Part shown: one piece after another, positions 51,643 to 60,011 of the stretch
How positions within the stretch are numbered: the stretch's first letter is position 1
How the letters are laid out: each line of letters begins with the position of its first letter
NCBI GenBank assembly: GCA_019744815.1
Contig: JAIEUA010000004.1
Coordinates: 186,001-250,000 of the forward strand
Direction of reading: 5' to 3'
Source of the DNA: Phycisphaerales bacterium
Lineage (GTDB): Bacteria > Planctomycetota > Phycisphaerae > Phycisphaerales > UBA1924
Length of the DNA stretch: 64,000 nt
The notes under the pieces: generated by a model
Told to the model about the DNA's origin: nothing
The model's database searches: none
The model's input: only the letters and a program-made list of their open reading frames with translations
Made by a program: the position numbers and the translations under genes

Positions 51643-52815
51643 TCAAGGGCGAGGCGAGGGAGACGGCGAGGGCGAGGGCGAGGGCTCGTTGGGGAAGGTC
51701 GGATGGGCTGAAACCGGCTGTAGTGACTGGTCGTTCGGTCGGGCGGGAGCGTTCGTGGAGTCCAGCAGGTCCGAGACCGCGCGTTCGACGGATTCCAGGG
51801 TGATGCGGTCGACGCGGCAGCGTTCGGGGTGTTCGTCGGCGACCTGATCGGGCGGGAGCGTGGGGTCGGCGAGCAGGATGGTCTCGCGTGAGCCGGGGAG
51901 CGTGGGAATGGTGGTCCAGCGGTGGTCGGTGGGGCCGAACAGAGTGATCAGGGGGACGCCGAAGGCGGCGGCGATGTGACGCGGGCCGGTGTCGTTGGTG
52001 AGCATGAGGCGCGAGCCACGGACGAGGGCTTTGAGCGAGCCGATGGTGACGCCGGCGCGAGGAAGGGCGACGGCGGATGGGACACCGGAGAGCTGGACGA
52101 TCTGGTCGACGAGGTCGGCCTCGCCGGGCGAGCCGTTGATGAGGACGCGGTAGCCCTGCTGATGCAGGAGGCGGGCGATGTGGGCGTAGCGGTCGGCGGG
52201 CCAGCGTTTGGCGGGGTTGTTGCCGCCGGGGTTGAGGAGGACGCGGGGCTCGTCGGCGCGAACGCCGGCGCGGCGGAGGATGTCTTGGGCGGCTTGTTCG
52301 TCGCGGTCTCGGATGGAGAGCTCGAGGCGGCCGCCGAGGTCTTCGGGATCGTGCGTGCGGGCGAGGAGGTGGTCGGCGACGCGGAGGTAGTAGCTGACGG
52401 CGGGGATGGGCGCGAAGCCGCCGGAGTGTCGTCGGATCGCGGGGAGACGATCGGTGAGGAGCAGGCCGCGGGCGTCGCGGTCGTAGCCGATGCGTCGAGG
52501 GATGCCGGCGATGCGGACGGTGAGGGCGGTGGAGAAGGAGTTGGTGAGCAGCAGGGCGCAGTCGTAGCGACGCGGGCGGACTTTGGCGGCGACGAACTTG
52601 GGGCCCATGACACCGGAGGCGCGGGCGACGTGGATCTCGTCGGTGAAGGGCAGGGCGTCGAGGAGCTCGTCCATGCCGGGACGGACGAGCGCGCCAATGA
52701 AGGCGCCGGGAAGGCCCTCGCGCAGGCGACGAAGGGTGGGAGTCGCCATGACGCAGTCGCCCAACCAGGAGGGGCAGACGACGAGGAGGCGGAGCGGAGA
52801 GCGGGGATCGGACAC
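51643..52815 (-). CDS. ADP-heptose:LPS heptosyltransferase (GT9)
   Basis: GT9 enzymes add L-glycero-D-manno-heptose to the LPS inner core. The 390-residue protein has the N-terminal VVCPSWLGDCVMATPTLRRL, a LLNPGGNNPAKRWPADRYA motif that binds ADP-heptose, and TNDTGPRHIAAAFGVPLITLFGPTD near the C-terminus. The tail is a long Pro/Ser repeat. The GTG at 52815 is the only plausible start after the stop of the upstream gene; longer in-frame sequence belongs to that gene in another frame. It is consistent with the LPS assembly genes found elsewhere in the window. Confidence 0.88.
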   Translation of the reverse strand: MSDPRSPLRLLVVCPSWLGDCVMATPTLRRLREGLPGAFIGALVRPGMDELLDALPFTDEIHVARASGVMGPKFVAAKVRPRRYDCALLLTNSFSTALTVRIAGIPRRIGYDRDARGLLLTDRLPAIRRHSGGFAPIPAVSYYLRVADHLLARTHDPEDLGGRLELSIRDRDEQAAQDILRRAGVRADEPRVLLNPGGNNPAKRWPADRYAHIARLLHQQGYRVLINGSPGEADLVDQIVQLSGVPSAVALPRAGVTIGSLKALVRGSRLMLTNDTGPRHIAAAFGVPLITLFGPTDHRWTTIPTLPGSRETILLADPTLPPDQVADEHPERCRVDRITLESVERAVSDLLDSTNAPARPNDQSLQPVSAHPTFPNEPSPSPSPSPSPRP

Positions 52816-52871
52816 GGGGGAGCGTATGGGGAATGTGGGAATCGGATCGGGGACGCGGGCGTGGTGACGCG

Positions 52872-54278
52872 TCAGCGCCTCGGGTTTCGGGGCGAGCCGG
52901 CGCGGATCGATCGTGGCGGGACCGGCGGGAAGGGCGAGCGGGGCCGATCGGGGGCCGCGGGCTGGGCCGCGGGCTGGGACGCGTCGACGAGGGACTCGGC
53001 CGGCGTGTCGTCGTGATTGGAAAGGTGCGAGTCGAGCTCTGGCGTGGTCTCGGTGGTCGAGGGGATGGATGAGGCGATGGAAGCGGGAGCGTCGGTGGTC
53101 GCGGGGGATGTGGGTGACGTGGGGGCGTGAGCGCGGGCTTCGTCGAGGCGGTGGGCGTTGGCGAGCTTGGCGAAGAGGAGGCGTCCGGCGGCGGTCTGCA
53201 GCGTGCTGGAGACGACGAGCTCGGCGCGGTCGCCGATGAGATGAGCGGCGTGCTCGGCGACGATCATGGTGCCGTCGTCGAGGTACCCGACGGCCTGACC
53301 TGGCTGCTCGCCCGGGCGAACGAGCACGACCGAGAGGGCCTCGCCGGGCACGAGGGCGGGCTTGAGGGCGTTGGCCAGCTCGTGCATGTTGATCACGCCG
53401 ATCTGCTGGATCTCGGCGATGCGGGCGAGGCCCAGGTCGGTGGTGATGATGAGGCCGGGGCTGAGGCGGGCGAACTCGATGAGCATCTGGTCGACGGTCT
53501 TGCCGGGGACGGGCAATTCGTCGATGCTGACGGCGACGGTCCCGAGGCGTTGGAGCTTGGTGACCATGTCGAGGCCGCGTCGGCCCTTGGTGCGGACGAG
53601 CTTGTCCGCGCTGTCGGCGAGTCTCTGGAGTTCGAGCACGACGAACCTGGGGATGACGAGCGGGGACTGGACGAGGCCGCTGGAGGACACGTCGACGATG
53701 CGGCCGTCGATCAACGCGGAGGAGTCGAGGATGAGGGGCTTGCTGCCGCGAATCTGCTTGGCGAATTCGACATAGGGGATGACGAGTCGGAAATCGTCCT
53801 GGGTCTGCAGGATGGTCGTGACCGCGAGGTACGCGAGCGCGATGCCGAGGAGGACCTTGGAGGCGCTGGTGATGCGGGGATCGATCTCGTAGAGCGAGGC
53901 GAGGAGGTCGAAGAGGGAGCCGATGGCGGCCGTGGCGAGCATGGCGGCGGCGATGCCGAAGAAGACGGCGATCACGGCGCCGATTTTCTTTTTGCGGGTG
54001 AGCAGGTCGACGCTGCCCACGATGGCGGCGATGACAAACGCGACCGCGAGGATGACGCCCGCGACCCGGGGCCACTCCTTGGGCACCGCTTTGTCGGGCT
54101 GGAAGTACAGCACGGACAGGGTGGTGACGACCACGAAGATCGCGAAGAACGCGAGGCGGGAGATGCGGACCAGGGAGGCCCGCACGGTCTCGGTTTCCTG
54201 GGCCGCGGTGGGGAGCGGGACGTCCATCCCGTTCAAGCGACTGGCATCGGTCTGGGGGTGTCGGTTCGCGTCGTCCAT
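52872..54278 (-). CDS. PIN/TRAM-domain membrane protein (YacL family)
   Basis: The 468-residue protein has an N-terminal membrane domain with four hydrophobic helices (residues about 35-150), then a PIN nuclease-like domain (PLILDSSALIDGRIVDV with conserved Asp, and DLGLARIAEI), and a TRAM domain (PGEQPGQAVGYLDDGTMIVAE), followed by a low-complexity Pro/Thr/Ser tail. This order is the YacL/PIN-TRAM arrangement of probable membrane-associated ribonucleases. The start ATG at 54278 has no clear ribosome site. It is 56 bases upstream of the GT9 gene, so co-transcription is likely. The RNA target is unknown. Confidence 0.88.
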   Translation of the reverse strand: MDDANRHPQTDASRLNGMDVPLPTAAQETETVRASLVRISRLAFFAIFVVVTTLSVLYFQPDKAVPKEWPRVAGVILAVAFVIAAIVGSVDLLTRKKKIGAVIAVFFGIAAAMLATAAIGSLFDLLASLYEIDPRITSASKVLLGIALAYLAVTTILQTQDDFRLVIPYVEFAKQIRGSKPLILDSSALIDGRIVDVSSSGLVQSPLVIPRFVVLELQRLADSADKLVRTKGRRGLDMVTKLQRLGTVAVSIDELPVPGKTVDQMLIEFARLSPGLIITTDLGLARIAEIQQIGVINMHELANALKPALVPGEALSVVLVRPGEQPGQAVGYLDDGTMIVAEHAAHLIGDRAELVVSSTLQTAAGRLLFAKLANAHRLDEARAHAPTSPTSPATTDAPASIASSIPSTTETTPELDSHLSNHDDTPAESLVDASQPAAQPAAPDRPRSPFPPVPPRSIRAGSPRNPRR

Positions 54279-54638
54279 GCGTTCACGTCAGTGTACGGGA
54301 CGGAGCAAGGAATGGGTCCGGGGGATGTCGGATTTCGGAGGGAGCCGATGTGTGATGTCGGATCTCGGATGTCGGATGTGGTCGAAAATCAGGACACGAG
54401 GCGTGTCTCGTTGCTATCGGGCCTGGGATCCAGCGGCAAGAGGCCTAACCAAAGATCCGACATCCCACATTCGCCATCCGCCATCGGACATCCGACATAT
54501 CCTTGCCGGTCTCCGTCCGATCGACGGCCGGGCCCGGTGCACGGATGGCCCGTGAACCTGGTCAGGGCTTGACCGCAGCAGCCATAAGCGGCCGTCGTCC
54601 GGTGCCGCCGGTGTCCTGGCCGTCGATCGCACGGAGCC
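54279..54638. other. Gap with inverted repeat, upstream of the PIN/TRAM gene
   Basis: This 360-base gap lies between two genes on the minus strand. It is dominated by an inverted repeat of GATGTCGGAT units, entered separately. No gene is evident. Confidence 0.5.
54324..54499. repeat. Inverted repeat built from GATGTCGGAT units
   Basis: GATGTCGGAT occurs at 54324-54333, 54354-54363 and 54368-54377; the reverse unit ATCCGACATC occurs at 54455-54464 and a variant at 54490-54498. The two clusters face each other across about 80 bases, so the region can fold into a large stem-loop. Confidence 0.6.
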
Positions 54639-55940
54639 TCATGATCCGCTTTCGGACCGACGCATGGCGTCCAGCATTTGCTCCAGCTTGTCGGGGTTCT
54701 GACGCAGGAGTCTGGCCGCCTTTCCGGCGCGGGGCGAGATCTGTCCGGCGGGGGTGAGCACCGCCCAATCCGTCAGCTTCTCGATCGGATGCCGTCCGCG
54801 ATCACCGGCCTTCATGCCGGGGATATCGAACGGCTCGTTTTCGAGCGTTGCGTCGATGGTGTCACCGTCGATTCCGTGCACCGAGAACCACAGGTGTTCG
54901 TTCCCGCCGGACTGAGTGGGGTAGCAGATCTTGGCGATCGCCGGGAATTCATACTTCTCGAACTCCTGCCTCAGCGTGTTGAAGACACCGACGGTCTTGC
55001 GAGCCCGCTCGCTCATCAGTTCGGTTGCGGGCGTCGAAAACTGAACCGCGACACTCTCGGGGATCTCGGACGATAAAGCCGAGGAGGGGCGCGGACGCTT
55101 TGAGAAAAAGGGCAGGAGGCCGCGGTTTCTGTCGCAGAGCACGACCCGGTTGACCTGATGGCTGTCGTCGTCCATCGCGCGTACCGCGGCGTGCGCTGGA
55201 GAGGCGCGGCGGTCGAACTCGGCTGCATCGACGGCCATGACTTCGCCGCCCGGCTCGAAGCAGGTGAACGACGCCCCGGGCTTGATCAGGCCCTCGATGC
55301 TCGCGAATGCGATGGCGCGATCCAGATCGCCGCGTCCGCCGAAGACTTCTTCGCTCGGGCTGATCACGTCAAAGTCGAACGCTCCGATCTCTCCAAGCCC
55401 GTGCGTGTGGTACCACGTCGGGTCCGACTCCGTCTCGCCCGCTACCCCGTGCGTGCAGTAGATCTGGGACACGTCCAGGTCTGCGCCGTGTGAGAGCTCC
55501 TCATCCAGCGACTCGCGAGGCCAGATCAGCGTCGAAGTGTGATCGGTCACGAACAGTCCATCGTCCGCCATCAGCCATCGAAGGAAGCAGAGCAGCCGCT
55601 TGCGATCCTTGAGCACATGACCGACCGGATTCTCGATGAAGACGGTCACGCCGACCCCGACCGCTGAGAACTCCTCCTTCTCCGCCGCGGTCAGCCCCTG
55701 GCTCATTTGGATCTCCCACTGCGGGTACGGCGGCATGTCTCGGAATGCGGCGACCTTCGCGTCGCCCAGCTTGGGGTGCCGGAGCGTCATGGACCAGTAC
55801 GCCTGATCGTCCCCGGGGGAGACGTCTATTTCGATCCCCTTCTTCCGCAGGAACGCGTACTCCTCGGCCCTCGGGCTCATCGTCCCACGGTACAACACGG
55901 AGCCCGCGATCGGCCGCTTCTGCTTGAAAAGACTGAACAT
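54639..55940 (-). CDS. DUF2314-type protein with N-terminal uncharacterised domain
   Basis: The 433-residue protein begins MFSLFKQKRP and has a long alpha/beta N-terminal domain (FRDMPPYPQWEIQMSQGL, FIENPVGHVLKDRK, YHTHGLGEIGAFDFDVISPSEEVFGG). The C-terminal part, GGNEHLWFSVHGIDGDTIDATLENEPFDIPG...DW, resembles the DUF2314 domain. A similar two-part layout is seen in uncharacterised bacterial proteins. No signal peptide is present, so it is cytosolic. The ATG at 55940 has GGAGG five bases upstream and is chosen over a start 57 bases earlier. The function is unknown. Confidence 0.75.
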   Translation of the reverse strand: MFSLFKQKRPIAGSVLYRGTMSPRAEEYAFLRKKGIEIDVSPGDDQAYWSMTLRHPKLGDAKVAAFRDMPPYPQWEIQMSQGLTAAEKEEFSAVGVGVTVFIENPVGHVLKDRKRLLCFLRWLMADDGLFVTDHTSTLIWPRESLDEELSHGADLDVSQIYCTHGVAGETESDPTWYHTHGLGEIGAFDFDVISPSEEVFGGRGDLDRAIAFASIEGLIKPGASFTCFEPGGEVMAVDAAEFDRRASPAHAAVRAMDDDSHQVNRVVLCDRNRGLLPFFSKRPRPSSALSSEIPESVAVQFSTPATELMSERARKTVGVFNTLRQEFEKYEFPAIAKICYPTQSGGNEHLWFSVHGIDGDTIDATLENEPFDIPGMKAGDRGRHPIEKLTDWAVLTPAGQISPRAGKAARLLRQNPDKLEQMLDAMRRSESGS

Positions 55941-56061
55941 TCCCACCTCCCAAAACCCGTTGAACGAGCAAACCCCGAAGGGTGGCCCCCGACCCAAGAC
56001 GAGGGCCGGAACAGATTAGCAAACGGCCCATCTGTTGCAAGCCGCCCGATAGAATGGGCCC

Positions 56062-57198
56062 ATGGCCTACACCGTCCTCGCACGCCGCTACCGCTCCACC
56101 GACTTCGACGAAGTTGTCGGCCAGGAAGCCATCGCCAAGACGCTTCAGAACGCGATCAAGCTCAACCGGGTCGCGCACGCGTACCTCTTCTGCGGCACGC
56201 GGGGCGTGGGCAAGACCTCGATGGCCCGCATCTTCGCCAAGGCCCTCAACGGCGGCAAGGACGACATCGACGCCGCCATCATGGCCGGCAAGGACTCCGA
56301 CGTCATCGAGATCGACGCCGCCAGCAACAGCGGCGTGGACAACGCCCGCGAGCTGATCGCCAACGCCGCGTACCGCCCGCTCCGCGGCAAACGCAAGATC
56401 TACCTCATCGACGAAGTGCACATGCTCTCCAACGCGGCGTTCAACGCGCTGTTGAAGACCATGGAGGAGCCGCCCGAGCATGTGATGTTCATCCTCGCGA
56501 CCACCGACCCGCAGAAGGTGCCCGCGACGATCCAGAGCCGCTGCCAGCGCTTTGACTTCCGCAACATCCCCACCGCCCAGATCGCCGAGCACCTCGCCAG
56601 CGTGCTCAAGCAGGAAAAAGTTGCCGCTGACCCCGAGCTGCTCTTCGCCCTTGCCAAGCTGGGCAACGGCTCGATGCGCGACTCGCTCAGCCTGCTCGAC
56701 CGACTGCTCGCCAGCGGCGAGAAAAAGCTCACCACCAAGATCCTCGAAGATCTGCTGGGCCTGCCCGCCCGCGATCTCGTGAGCAACCTGCTCGACGCGT
56801 TCGTCAACGGCGACCCCGCCGCGGCGCTCAAGGCGGGCGACGCGCTCCTGCAGCGCGGCATCTCCATCGACCAGACCTTCGAGAGCTTGCTCGAACGCCT
56901 GCGTGATCTCCTCGTCCTCTGCACCTGCGGCGACAAGACGGATCTGGTCGAACTCTCCGACGATGCCCGCAAGGCCGAGGCCGCCCGCGCCGGCAAGTTC
57001 GACCCCGCTTCGATCGTCCACATGATCGCCATGCTCGAGAGCCTGCAACGCAGCGCCAAGAACAGCGCGGCGCCGCGGGCCCTCTTCGATGCCTGCCTCG
57101 TGCGGCTTGCGCTCACCGATCGCCTCGCCGATGCGGCGACGGTGGTCATGGCCGCGAGTCATGCCGGTGCGGGTGTGGGAGCCGCGGCAAAAAAATAG
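56062..57198 (+). CDS. dnaX: DNA polymerase III gamma subunit (short product of dnaX)
   Basis: The 378-residue zero-frame product has the clamp-loader ATPase core: VVGQEAIAKTL, Walker A GTRGVGKTS, DVIEIDAASNSGVDNAREL, Walker B YLIDEVHML, sensor 1 LATTDPQKVPATI with the arginine finger SRCQRFDF. It ends with Lys-Lys at an A7 tract directly followed by TAG, the classic position for gamma. The cysteine-rich zinc module that normally lies between the P-loop and DAAS motifs is absent. The ATG at 56062 is decided by the family start. Downstream in the -1 frame the coding sequence continues (next entry). Confidence 0.95.
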   Translation: MAYTVLARRYRSTDFDEVVGQEAIAKTLQNAIKLNRVAHAYLFCGTRGVGKTSMARIFAKALNGGKDDIDAAIMAGKDSDVIEIDAASNSGVDNARELIANAAYRPLRGKRKIYLIDEVHMLSNAAFNALLKTMEEPPEHVMFILATTDPQKVPATIQSRCQRFDFRNIPTAQIAEHLASVLKQEKVAADPELLFALAKLGNGSMRDSLSLLDRLLASGEKKLTTKILEDLLGLPARDLVSNLLDAFVNGDPAAALKAGDALLQRGISIDQTFESLLERLRDLLVLCTCGDKTDLVELSDDARKAEAARAGKFDPASIVHMIAMLESLQRSAKNSAAPRALFDACLVRLALTDRLADAATVVMAASHAGAGVGAAAKK

Positions 57199-57953
57199 AG
57201 CCGCCGGCGGCGTTGCCCCTTCCGCCGGCGGGCAGAGAGAGTGAGAGCACGCGAAGGCCGCCGAGTGAAGTCGGTGGCGATGCTCCGCGCTCTCGCTCGC
57301 TGTTTGCTGCCGGACGAGAAGCTGGTCGCGATGCGGGGGAGTCGGTTCGAACGCCAGACGCCCCAGCCAAGACTGACGTTTCGTTGACCGGCCAGAGGCC
57401 GGTCCCACTGAGTGCGCCGACGCCGCCCGCGGCTATGGCGGCCGTGGCGATTCCCGCGCCTCCGCCGCGTGGGCCGTCCAACGCGTGTGACTGGGTTGAT
57501 GTCCAGGCGGCGGCGAAGTCCGCCCGGCGTCAGGTCCAGGCTGTTATTGAAGAGGCGACGCTTGTCGAGCACAAGGACGGGCGTGTCACGATCCGTGTGA
57601 GCCCGGACCTTCGCACCGCCGCGGAGGGCGCTCGAGACGCGATCACCGAGGTCATCACCCGCGTTTGGCAGCGCTCGGTCACACTCACGATTACAACGCC
57701 CGAGGTCGCATCCACAAGCCTGCCCGGCGGCCTCCCGGTCGGAGCCCTCGATCCCTCGCTCGCGACCTCGAACAAAGCCGGCCCATCTCCAAACCCGGCC
57801 GCCGTTCCGGCTGTCCCCACTGGCCAGGGCATACCCAGCATGACGGTCTCGAGCGCCGCTGAACATCCGCTGATCGCTCGTGCCGTGGAGCTGCTGAACG
57901 CCAAGGTCCTGGGTGTGTACCCTCGCCAGACTCGTCCGACCGAACCGACCTGA
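56062..57953 (+). CDS. dnaX: DNA polymerase III tau subunit (predicted -1 frameshift product of dnaX)
   Basis: If ribosomes slip back one base on the A7 tract (57189-57195), translation continues as IEPPAALPLPP... for 252 more codons to a TGA at 57951-57953, a tau of about 630 residues. The -1 frame has no stop from the slip site through this point. The added part is a Pro/Ala-rich linker and then a domain with DWVDVQAAAKSARRQVQAVIEEA and GRVTIRVSPDL, whose W...dG..l.v pattern is typical of DnaX C-terminal domains that contact the polymerase and helicase. The internal TTG at 57213 has no ribosome site, so a separate gene is less likely. Alternative explanation: an error or transcriptional slippage on A7. 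Confidence 0.85.
57177..57231 (+). promoter_or_regulatory. Programmed -1 frameshift signal in dnaX
   Basis: Three elements are in the expected order. GGGAG, resembling an internal Shine-Dalgarno, is at 57177-57181; the slippery heptamer A AAA AAA lies at 57189-57195 in the X XXY YYZ phase; and a hairpin of self-complementary CCGCCGGCGG arms (57201-57210 and 57222-57231) starts five bases after the heptamer. The stop TAG lies within the spacer. Confidence 0.8.
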
Positions 57954-58031
57954 TCACCAATCCGCGGCAACCGATTGCCGGTTCGCCGCGAACAGACGCA
58001 CGCACACTCGTGCGGGAAGGCTCAACGAAAC

Positions 58032-58400
58032 ATGCTCGACCAACTCAAAGCCATGGGCGCCGTCGCCAGTCTGCTCAAGAACCAGGACAAGCTCAAGGCC
58101 TCGATCGAGCAGGTCAAGGAAGACATGGCCAAGACCGAGGTCATCGGCAAGTCCAGCAACGGGGCGATCACGGCCCGCGTGAACGGGCAGATGAAGGTGA
58201 TCAGCGTTGAGATTTCGGCCGCGCTCGTCAATGGCATGGCTGCGGAGAACAAGACCCGGGAGGCCAGCGCCAAGGCGATCGCCGAGGCGGTGAACGACGG
58301 GTTGACGCAGGCTCAGGAGAAGCTCCAGGCCGCGATCCAGAAGCGGACGCGTGAGCTGGGCCTGCCGGACCTGCCGGGGCTGGGCAATCTGCTGGGCTGA
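58032..58400 (+). CDS. Nucleoid-associated protein of the YbaB/EbfC family
   Basis: The 122-residue protein begins MLDQLKAMGAVASLLKNQDKLK, followed by a coiled helix, VIGKSSNGAITARVNGQMKV (beta strands) and a C-terminal helical region ending with LPDLPGLGNLLG. This is the YbaB/EbfC fold that binds DNA as a dimer. dnaX-ybaB linkage is conserved in many bacteria, and here it starts 78 bases after the tau stop. The ATG at 58032 fits the family start; an ATG 57 bases earlier lacks support. recR, often next, is not present. Confidence 0.88.
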   Translation: MLDQLKAMGAVASLLKNQDKLKASIEQVKEDMAKTEVIGKSSNGAITARVNGQMKVISVEISAALVNGMAAENKTREASAKAIAEAVNDGLTQAQEKLQAAIQKRTRELGLPDLPGLGNLLG

Positions 58401-58418
58401 GCCTGCTGCCAGGAAAGG

Positions 58419-58641
58419 CATTTCACCGCGGAGCACGCAGAGGACGCGGAGAAAAGGCAATTCACCACCGAGATCACGGAGAACACAGAGGAGACTCAGT
58501 TGGAAGAGCAAGGGACCTTGCCCTTCCAACTCTGTTTCATCTCCCGTGGCTTGTCAGATCCCAGCTCTTCATGGTTGTCTCTGTGCTCTCTGTGGTGAAT
58601 TGACTTTCCTCTGCGCTCTCCGCGTCCTCCGCGGTGAAGTG
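58419..58641. repeat. Nested imperfect inverted repeat (GCGGAG/CTCCGC family)
   Basis: The outer arms (about 58419-58494 and 58571-58641) are rich in GCGGAG, GCAGAGG and TTCACC motifs and match each other as reverse complements over most of about 70 bases. An inner hairpin of 15-base arms (58499-58513 and 58516-58530, one mismatch) lies between them. The element sits between ybaB and the Nudix gene. Confidence 0.7.
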
Positions 58642-58661
58642 TCTTTTCGTATCCTGACGCC

Positions 58662-59336
58662 GTGATCCGCCTGTGGCCCATCACGCAGCTGCATCTCGAA
58701 ACGGTCTCACCGCCACCGGAAGACCCATCGCTCGGATCTCGTATCGAATCCCACTGGCGCACCATGTGCCAAGCCAGCCCGCGCCTGCACGATGGCCGCA
58801 TCGTCCGCGTCCTCGCGTGTGAGCCTCCCACACTCCGCGTCGCCTTCGACACCTATAAGCGCTTCGCCGTCGGCGCGGTCGTCCCCACCGGAGTGCTCGC
58901 GCTCGGCATCTCCGGCGTCGTCACCCGCCGTCGCGACGGTCGCGAGGAGATTCTGCTCGGGCGGCGCTCGCCACAGACTCGCATCTACGGCGATCTTTGG
59001 GAAACCGCGCCCCGCGGCGGGGTCGATGCCTCCTCCGCTGCCACCGAGCTCACCCTTGCCGACATCATCCGGCAGTTCCACGAGGAGTTGCACGAGGAAA
59101 CCGGCATCGTCGCAACCGCAACCCCGAGGCCCGTTGCCGTCGTGCTGGATGAGTTCGCCCGGACCTATGACGTGGTGCTGCGGGTCGAAGTCTCGACGGA
59201 CACCGAGGCACACCCACACGAGTGGGAGTACACGCAAACGGTCTGGAAGACACTGGCCGAGGCTCGCGAAACCGACACGCTCTCGCCCCCGACCCGCTCG
59301 CTGATCGACTGGCTTGCGGCAACGGCTCTCACTTGA
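58662..59336 (+). CDS. Nudix hydrolase family protein
   Basis: The 224-residue protein has a helical N-terminal half of about 65 residues, a strand GVLALGISGVVTRRRDGREEILLGRRS, and a Nudix-box-like GGVDA...QFHEELHEETGI in which the canonical Arg of REUXEEXGU is Glu and the first Gly is separated by an insertion of about nine residues. The Glu pair of the EEL.EE core is intact. Nudix enzymes hydrolyse nucleoside-diphosphate-linked compounds; the substrate is unknown. The start is GTG at 58662 and lacks a strong ribosome site. Confidence 0.7.
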   Translation: MIRLWPITQLHLETVSPPPEDPSLGSRIESHWRTMCQASPRLHDGRIVRVLACEPPTLRVAFDTYKRFAVGAVVPTGVLALGISGVVTRRRDGREEILLGRRSPQTRIYGDLWETAPRGGVDASSAATELTLADIIRQFHEELHEETGIVATATPRPVAVVLDEFARTYDVVLRVEVSTDTEAHPHEWEYTQTVWKTLAEARETDTLSPPTRSLIDWLAATALT

Positions 59337-59440
59337 TGCCTCGGTGCCTTCTTCTGCCATCCACCATCGCGCTCTCTGGAGATCTCCGAACGCAATCCGA
59401 TTGTTCGATCTTCGCTCACCAGATCCGCAAGGACCATCGC

Positions 59441-59920
59441 ATGTCAGAACCCGCATCGCAACCTGCGAATCCGGCAGAACGGTCACCGCGACTCCGCCGC
59501 TCGGCGGGCTTCGTCCCGGGCGTTCTCGTCGGTGCTTTCTTTACGGTCGTCGCGATTCTCGCCTTCCTCTTTCTGGTTCGTTCCGCGGATCCTCCGCCGC
59601 CCCCCGGCGGCATCATCCAGCGGACATGGCTTTGTGTTGGCGACAAGATGCCAGGTCCATACAAGTCGTGGCTCGAGGTCACGCTGTGGCTCGATTCCAG
59701 CGATCCGCAGCAACCCGGCAACGTATTTGTTCGCACTGCTCACGGCGATTGGGCTGTCTCGCGAAGCTGGTCGCCGCCGTCGATCGGGTCCGCATCTTCA
59801 TGGGAAGATGCCAAGCGCCGGTACGGTGAGATTTCCATCGATTCTCAGACCGATTCGATCCAGATCTCCGGCACGGAGGGAGTCAAGGCAAGTCTCCCGC
59901 TGCGCCAAGCCCTGGATTAG
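59441..59920 (+). CDS. Single-pass membrane protein of unknown function
   Basis: The 159-residue protein has a polar N-terminus, one membrane helix (FVPGVLVGAFFTVVAILAFLFLV), a Pro-rich stretch and a C-terminal soluble part with DKMPGPYKSWLEVTLWLD. I do not recognise a family. The ATG has AAGGA seven bases upstream. It lies 104 bases after the Nudix gene and 91 before hppD. Confidence 0.6.
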   Translation: MSEPASQPANPAERSPRLRRSAGFVPGVLVGAFFTVVAILAFLFLVRSADPPPPPGGIIQRTWLCVGDKMPGPYKSWLEVTLWLDSSDPQQPGNVFVRTAHGDWAVSRSWSPPSIGSASSWEDAKRRYGEISIDSQTDSIQISGTEGVKASLPLRQALD

Positions 59921-60011
59921 CCCCGCCGAATGAGGGACCGTTGTCGTTTCTGATCTCCCCGTATCATTCTGCCGAGTTGGCGTTTCGCCCGCCAATCCCC
60001 GGAGCTTCTCC

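Noticed and set aside
52875..54075. Extension of the heptosyltransferase frame into a much longer protein
   Set aside because: The upstream part is the PIN/TRAM gene in another frame, low-complexity Arg/Pro/His sequence; the GT9 domain starts just after the GTG at 52815.
57213..57953. A separate gene after dnaX starting at TTG 57213
   Set aside because: No ribosome site, and the -1 frame is open back to the A7 slip site; it is better explained as the tau-specific part of dnaX.
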